A DNA stretch of 8,798 bases from the NCBI GenBank assembly GCA_024643585.1, contig JAHEMP010000082.1:1-8798 (forward strand), written 5' to 3'. Below are positions 5,734 to 8,798 of this stretch, in pieces. A model generated the notes under the pieces. It had not been told where the DNA came from and did no database searches. It saw nothing but the letters and a program-made list of their open reading frames with translations. Position 1 is the first letter of the stretch. Every line of letters begins with the position of its first letter. The position numbers and the translations under genes are program-made. Source of the stretch: Crocinitomicaceae bacterium (GTDB lineage: Bacteria > Bacteroidota > Bacteroidia > Flavobacteriales_D > Crocinitomicaceae).

Positions 5734-8280
5734 TTAATCCAAGTCACCTCCAAACCATCTAAAGTAGGCGTTATTCCCATCCCCTTTGAGCACAATTTGC
5801 ATGTCAGTTGCCCATTGTTCTTTATAGCCCATGGATCCATTGAGTGCAGCTTGATAGAAAAGCATTAATCGATTTCTCTCACTTTCAACATTGCTTAGGA
5901 ATTCTTGATTAACCCCTTCAATTGGCGGATTTGTTCTTAACATCATTAATTCAGGAAGTACTCGGTGTATTTCATCTGTTCGTACCCAATCCGAATATTC
6001 AATTCTAGGTTGGTTGTCCGTAACTGGAAGGGCATTTCCAGCATATTTTTCTAATCCCTTTCTATTCATTACGTAGGTAGCCATTAAAGATTCTGGTGAG
6101 TCAATTCCTATTTCTTTCAGTGCGTCAGCTAATTTCGGACTCTTGAATTGTTCAATAATTTTAGGTCCGTTTAATACAATTGGTTCCAATGAACCGATAA
6201 GTAGCATTTCATGTAATTCAGTAGTCCAAAGTGATGTGTATGGAAAAACATCCAAAAAGCTTTTTACGAGCGAACGAGTGTCCTCATCATTTTGGGTGGG
6301 TAATGGGAGCCATTGGGCAACAATTCCTCCGGATTTTAAGCGGGACTTCGCAATTTGGTAGAAATTAGTGGAATAAAGATTCACTACTCCTGCGGCAGAA
6401 GGTGGTGGCGGCTCGAGTGTAATAAGGTCATATTTGGAATCATTGCTTAAAAGTTCGCGTCTTCCATCACGAAGCCTTATATCAAGTTTCGGATCAGATG
6501 AAGCCCCAAAATTTCCTTCAAAAATGGAAGATGCCTCTACCACTTCGGGTAATATTTCGGCAACTACACGTTTTTTTAAACCAGGATACGTCAACAAACT
6601 TCCAGAAGTAATCCCGGTTCCGAGACCAATGACCAAAGCAGATTCAGGTTTTCCATTGTGAATGATCAATGGGATTAGCGCTTGTAATCTCATGTATCGT
6701 AATGAAGGCATTGCGTCTCCAGTATTGGATACACCTTGGATGTAAAGTCTACGAAAAGATTTAGTTCCTGCCTTTTGTTCGAGGACAGCAACTGTTCCTC
6801 CTCTTCCTTCCTCGTAGTATACTTTCTTGCCTCCTCGATTGGTAACGAGCAATTCTGCTAATTTGTCTTTTGGCGTATAGATTGCCGCTAAAAGTGTAAC
6901 CGTGGTTAGTACCAGAATACTTTTTTTCGCTGACTGAAAACCACCAAGTTTACTTTTGAAAACTGCTATAATGCCTATTGAACATGCAATGACGGCAAGA
7001 ATAGCTAAAGTTTTTACAACTCCGAATTGTGGAACCAGGATGAAACCTGTAATAATGGTTCCAGTTATACCACCCAATGTATTGAGGGCAACTACTTTTC
7101 CTAAATCTCTGCCAATGTGAGAAGAGTTTACAATTAATTTTAATGCTACAGGAAATGCTGCTCCAAGAAAAAGAGTAGGTATGAACACGATGTACATAGC
7201 TGCTATTGAAAATCTTGCGCACATTGCCGCAAGTCTACTTTCTGTCAACGAGTATACAAAGCGATCAGCAGAAGATTGTATGCTTGTAAGCCAATCTCCC
7301 AATAAGGTAATTTCAATTAAGGAAACACATCCAGCAGCAGCGATAAGTAGTCCAAATAAACCCCAAGGATTTTTCAGTTTATCCACTCGTCGAGAAATTA
7401 AGGCAGATCCTATGGCAAGACCAGCGAGATACGTGGCCAACATAACTGAGAAAGCAAAACTCCGCGTACTCATAAATTGAACCATGGATTGCGACCAAAC
7501 TACTTCATACCCAAGAGCCAGACCACCGGATATCGCATATAATAGAATAGCAATACCGGCTGATTTGGTAAATGAATTTTGACTCGGTTCAGTTTCGGAA
7601 GAGGTTAAATCTGTTTTTGATTTATTCCTATAATACCCAATTAATGCTGCGCACAAACCAATACTAGAAGCAAATAGGGCAGATCCTTGTATCCCGAACG
7701 ATGGAATTAATACAAAAGAACAAACGATGGCGCCTAAAATTGCACCAAGGGTATTAGCAGCGTACATGTTACCTCCACCAGAACCTACCTTTGTGTCTGA
7801 AAGCGAAAGCGAACGAACCACAGCAGGCAGCGTTCCACCCATTAAAAATGGACCGACAGTAACCATGAGAAACACCAAAGACCAAGCAAGAAGACTGTTG
7901 TATACTTCCAAATTGGCAAACAAAGCTGCGGATTTGGGAAGTAAATAGGTTATTATTATTCCGACAAGTGCGATACCAAGCTCTAATTTGACATAAAGTA
8001 ACAATGGTCTTTTCACACGATCGGCGATTCGTCCAAAAAAGAGACCTCCAAACGCAAGTCCAGCAAAAAATGCACTAACACCGGTTGTTACGGCAAATAC
8101 ATCAACCCCAACTATTAGGGTAAGTTGTTTAATCCATAATACTTGAAATATTAGGGCAACCATTCCGGAGGCCATTAACAAGATAGCAGGCCAAACTAGT
8201 TTGCCTTTTTCCAGTGCAATTTCAATTTTTGGCGTTTGAGTAGGGGCAGTCTTAATTTTCTTGCCAGATTTGTTTTTCAT
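5734..8280 (-). CDS. Polytopic membrane protein fused to spermidine-synthase-like domain
   Basis: An 848-residue protein of the family usually named 'fused MFS/spermidine synthase'. Residues about 28-440 form many hydrophobic helices in two homologous halves (about 38-204 and 251-427), and one more helix lies near 454-469. The domain at about 483-703 has a Rossmann methyltransferase fold like polyamine aminopropyltransferases: nucleotide loop GLGTG at 552-556, acidic E575, DGR at 605-607, and EPPPPSAAGVVNLYS from 623 where true spermidine synthases carry the catalytic Asp region. A TDNQPRIEY motif near 754-762 precedes the C-terminal tail. Spermidine synthesis is therefore doubtful; the reaction and transported substrate, if any, are unknown. 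The ATG at 8280 (MKNKSGKK) was chosen because the alternative ATG at 8331 lies inside a strong hairpin. It follows the sulfatase gene by 79 bp and precedes the HAD gene by 52 bp. Confidence 0.88.
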   Translation of the reverse strand: MKNKSGKKIKTAPTQTPKIEIALEKGKLVWPAILLMASGMVALIFQVLWIKQLTLIVGVDVFAVTTGVSAFFAGLAFGGLFFGRIADRVKRPLLLYVKLELGIALVGIIITYLLPKSAALFANLEVYNSLLAWSLVFLMVTVGPFLMGGTLPAVVRSLSLSDTKVGSGGGNMYAANTLGAILGAIVCSFVLIPSFGIQGSALFASSIGLCAALIGYYRNKSKTDLTSSETEPSQNSFTKSAGIAILLYAISGGLALGYEVVWSQSMVQFMSTRSFAFSVMLATYLAGLAIGSALISRRVDKLKNPWGLFGLLIAAAGCVSLIEITLLGDWLTSIQSSADRFVYSLTESRLAAMCARFSIAAMYIVFIPTLFLGAAFPVALKLIVNSSHIGRDLGKVVALNTLGGITGTIITGFILVPQFGVVKTLAILAVIACSIGIIAVFKSKLGGFQSAKKSILVLTTVTLLAAIYTPKDKLAELLVTNRGGKKVYYEEGRGGTVAVLEQKAGTKSFRRLYIQGVSNTGDAMPSLRYMRLQALIPLIIHNGKPESALVIGLGTGITSGSLLTYPGLKKRVVAEILPEVVEASSIFEGNFGASSDPKLDIRLRDGRRELLSNDSKYDLITLEPPPPSAAGVVNLYSTNFYQIAKSRLKSGGIVAQWLPLPTQNDEDTRSLVKSFLDVFPYTSLWTTELHEMLLIGSLEPIVLNGPKIIEQFKSPKLADALKEIGIDSPESLMATYVMNRKGLEKYAGNALPVTDNQPRIEYSDWVRTDEIHRVLPELMMLRTNPPIEGVNQEFLSNVESERNRLMLFYQAALNGSMGYKEQWATDMQIVLKGDGNNAYFRWFGGDLD
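7000..7530 (-). repeat. Second half of internal membrane-domain duplication
   Basis: The copy closer to the spermidine-synthase-like domain. It keeps the same helix order and signature motifs as the first copy, including the NTLG...G....LVPQFG segment. Two-fold inverted or tandem halves are usual for MFS-type and related transporters, which supports a transporter-like fold for this part. Confidence 0.75.
7669..8169 (-). repeat. First half of internal membrane-domain duplication
   Basis: Protein-level repeat inside the fused membrane protein. SGMVALIFQVLWIKQ, FFAGLAFGG and FGRIADRVKRP in this copy align in order with SGGLALGYEVVWSQS, YLAGLAIGS and ISRRVDKLKNP in the second copy. Later, ANTLGAILGAIVCSFVLIPSF aligns with LNTLGGITGTIITGFILVPQF. 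The nucleotide sequences have diverged, so the duplication is old. Confidence 0.75.
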
Positions 8281-8294
8281 ACGCGTATAATTAG

Positions 8295-8333
8295 AAATGG
8301 GCCGCATCCTTTTGGTAAAGATGCGACCCATTT
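8295..8333 (-). terminator. Intrinsic-terminator-like hairpin after the sulfatase gene
   Basis: Arms 8295-8308 and 8320-8333 pair over 14 positions: AAATGGG, one central pair, then CGCATC matched by its complement. The single non-Watson-Crick position (C8302 with A8326) is a C-A mismatch in plus-strand RNA but a G-U wobble in minus-strand RNA, which favours function in the leftward transcript. It begins 26 bp after the sulfatase stop codon. On the minus strand it is followed by TTTCTAATTAT, a weak U-tract; on the plus strand by TTTTTATTTT. It ends 14 bp before the ATG at 8280, leaving no space for a promoter, so readthrough or attenuation into the fused gene is likely. Confidence 0.65.
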
Positions 8334-8359
8334 TTATTTTGAATTTTAGTTCGGTAGCG

Positions 8360-8798
8360 TTATTTGCTGCCTGTTTGTGCGTCAGTAAGCTGTTTCATTA
8401 CCTGATCTAAACTAAAGCTACCGACTTTTTGACTTGGAGGATATTCCTTAAAGGTAGTTAGAAATTGACCTACATATTGTTGTGCCGGAACTAGCAAGAA
8501 TGCGCGATCAATTCTCCAGTGGTCGTAGTCTCCAGAGACGTGATCAGCTTCCTCAAACGGATCCGTTCGCAAATTGAATAGCTTAGGGAAGCGCAACTCT
8601 ACAAATGGTTCTGCCCAAACATCGAAACCATGAGCCCTTTGTTCTTGGAAAACAAGCTTCCACTGATTAAAGCGTAAGGCCACCAATTTGCCATCATCAT
8701 TAAAATAGAAGAATTCGTTGCGAGGTGATTCTTTTTCTTTTCCAGACCAATAAGGCAACATGTTGTAACCATCTAAGTGGACTTTAAAAGTTTTATCA
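8360..8798 (-). CDS. Arylsulfatase, C-terminal part (N-terminus beyond the window)
   Basis: The last 146 codons of a type I (formylglycine) sulfatase that hydrolyses sulfate esters; the frame is open from 8797 with no start needed. Recognisable C-terminal sulfatase features are HLDGYNMLPYWSGK, then SPRNEFFYFNDDGKLVALR, QWKLVFQEQR, and WAEPFVELRFPKLFNLRTDPFEEADH, which match arylsulfatase-A-like enzymes of the 'FFYF-DDG-LVALR' kind. The catalytic CxPSR/CxAxR motif, the metal ligands and the signal peptide lie off the right edge, so activity and location cannot be checked. Sulfatases of this type are usually secreted to the periplasm. It is the most upstream visible gene of the leftward series and is followed by a terminator-like hairpin. 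Confidence 0.88.
   Translation of the reverse strand, partial: DKTFKVHLDGYNMLPYWSGKEKESPRNEFFYFNDDGKLVALRFNQWKLVFQEQRAHGFDVWAEPFVELRFPKLFNLRTDPFEEADHVSGDYDHWRIDRAFLLVPAQQYVGQFLTTFKEYPPSQKVGSFSLDQVMKQLTDAQTGSK

Noticed and set aside
5682..5840. 53-residue N-terminal extension of the HAD protein (ATG at 5840)
   Set aside because: It overlaps the end of the fused membrane protein gene, shows no family similarity, and places a perfect lipoprotein signal in the middle of the protein.
8281..8331. 17-residue N-terminal extension of the fused membrane protein (ATG at 8331)
   Set aside because: Its codons form one arm, the loop and the other arm of the hairpin at 8295-8333, and the ATG at 8280 gives a normal lysine-rich cytoplasmic N-terminus before the first helix.
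8298..8345. Plus-strand terminator (hairpin then TTTTTATTTT)
   Set aside because: No plus-strand gene leads into it, and the stem carries a C-A mismatch on that strand; the T-run is better read as the A-tract upstream of the minus-strand hairpin, although bidirectional action cannot be excluded.

Overview
The window looks like chromosomal DNA from an aerobic member of the Bacteroidota, probably a flavobacterium-like lineage. The evidence is AT-rich coding sequence, a TAnnTTTG-type promoter, start codons without clear Shine-Dalgarno sites, a lipoprotein and an outer-membrane barrel of Bacteroidota style, and an M42 peptidase ending in the HLHQVIEMAHK form that I associate with that phylum. The genus cannot be read from the sequence. 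I see no rRNA, tRNA, CRISPR array, insertion sequence or phage gene.

Layout. Positions 1-974 (minus) hold most of an M42 metallo-aminopeptidase whose C-terminus lies outside the window. A 126-bp divergent spacer follows, with a good promoter for the rightward unit. Positions 1101-3212 (plus) hold a two-gene unit: a membrane-anchored SCO1/SenC copper chaperone, then 3 bp later an aldehyde dehydrogenase of the aminomuconate/hydroxymuconate semialdehyde type. This unit converges, with a 9-bp gap, on a leftward series of four genes reading from the right edge down to 3222: the C-terminal part of an arylsulfatase (8798-8360), a polytopic membrane protein fused to a spermidine-synthase-like domain (8280-5734), a lipoprotein HAD phosphatase (5681-4659) and a FadL-like outer-membrane beta-barrel protein (4619-3222).

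How the genes may work together. The SCO protein should serve assembly of the CuA site of cytochrome c oxidase. The dehydrogenase fits the oxygen-dependent kynurenine/aromatic ring-cleavage route. Both point to aerobic life, but a direct functional link is not evident. The leftward group combines a sulfate-ester hydrolase, a lipoprotein phosphatase, a multi-pass membrane protein with a methyltransferase-fold domain and an outer-membrane barrel. It reads as an envelope-located unit, perhaps for hydrolysing sulfated or phosphorylated substrates and importing the products. Its real substrate is unknown. A strong hairpin between the sulfatase and the fused gene probably tunes expression within this unit.

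Two starts were moved inward from the longest open frames: the HAD protein to 5681 (lipoprotein signal) and the fused membrane protein to 8280 (the longer start sits inside the hairpin). All genes belong to known families. The most unusual material is the four-gene leftward arrangement and the altered active site of the spermidine-synthase-like domain.
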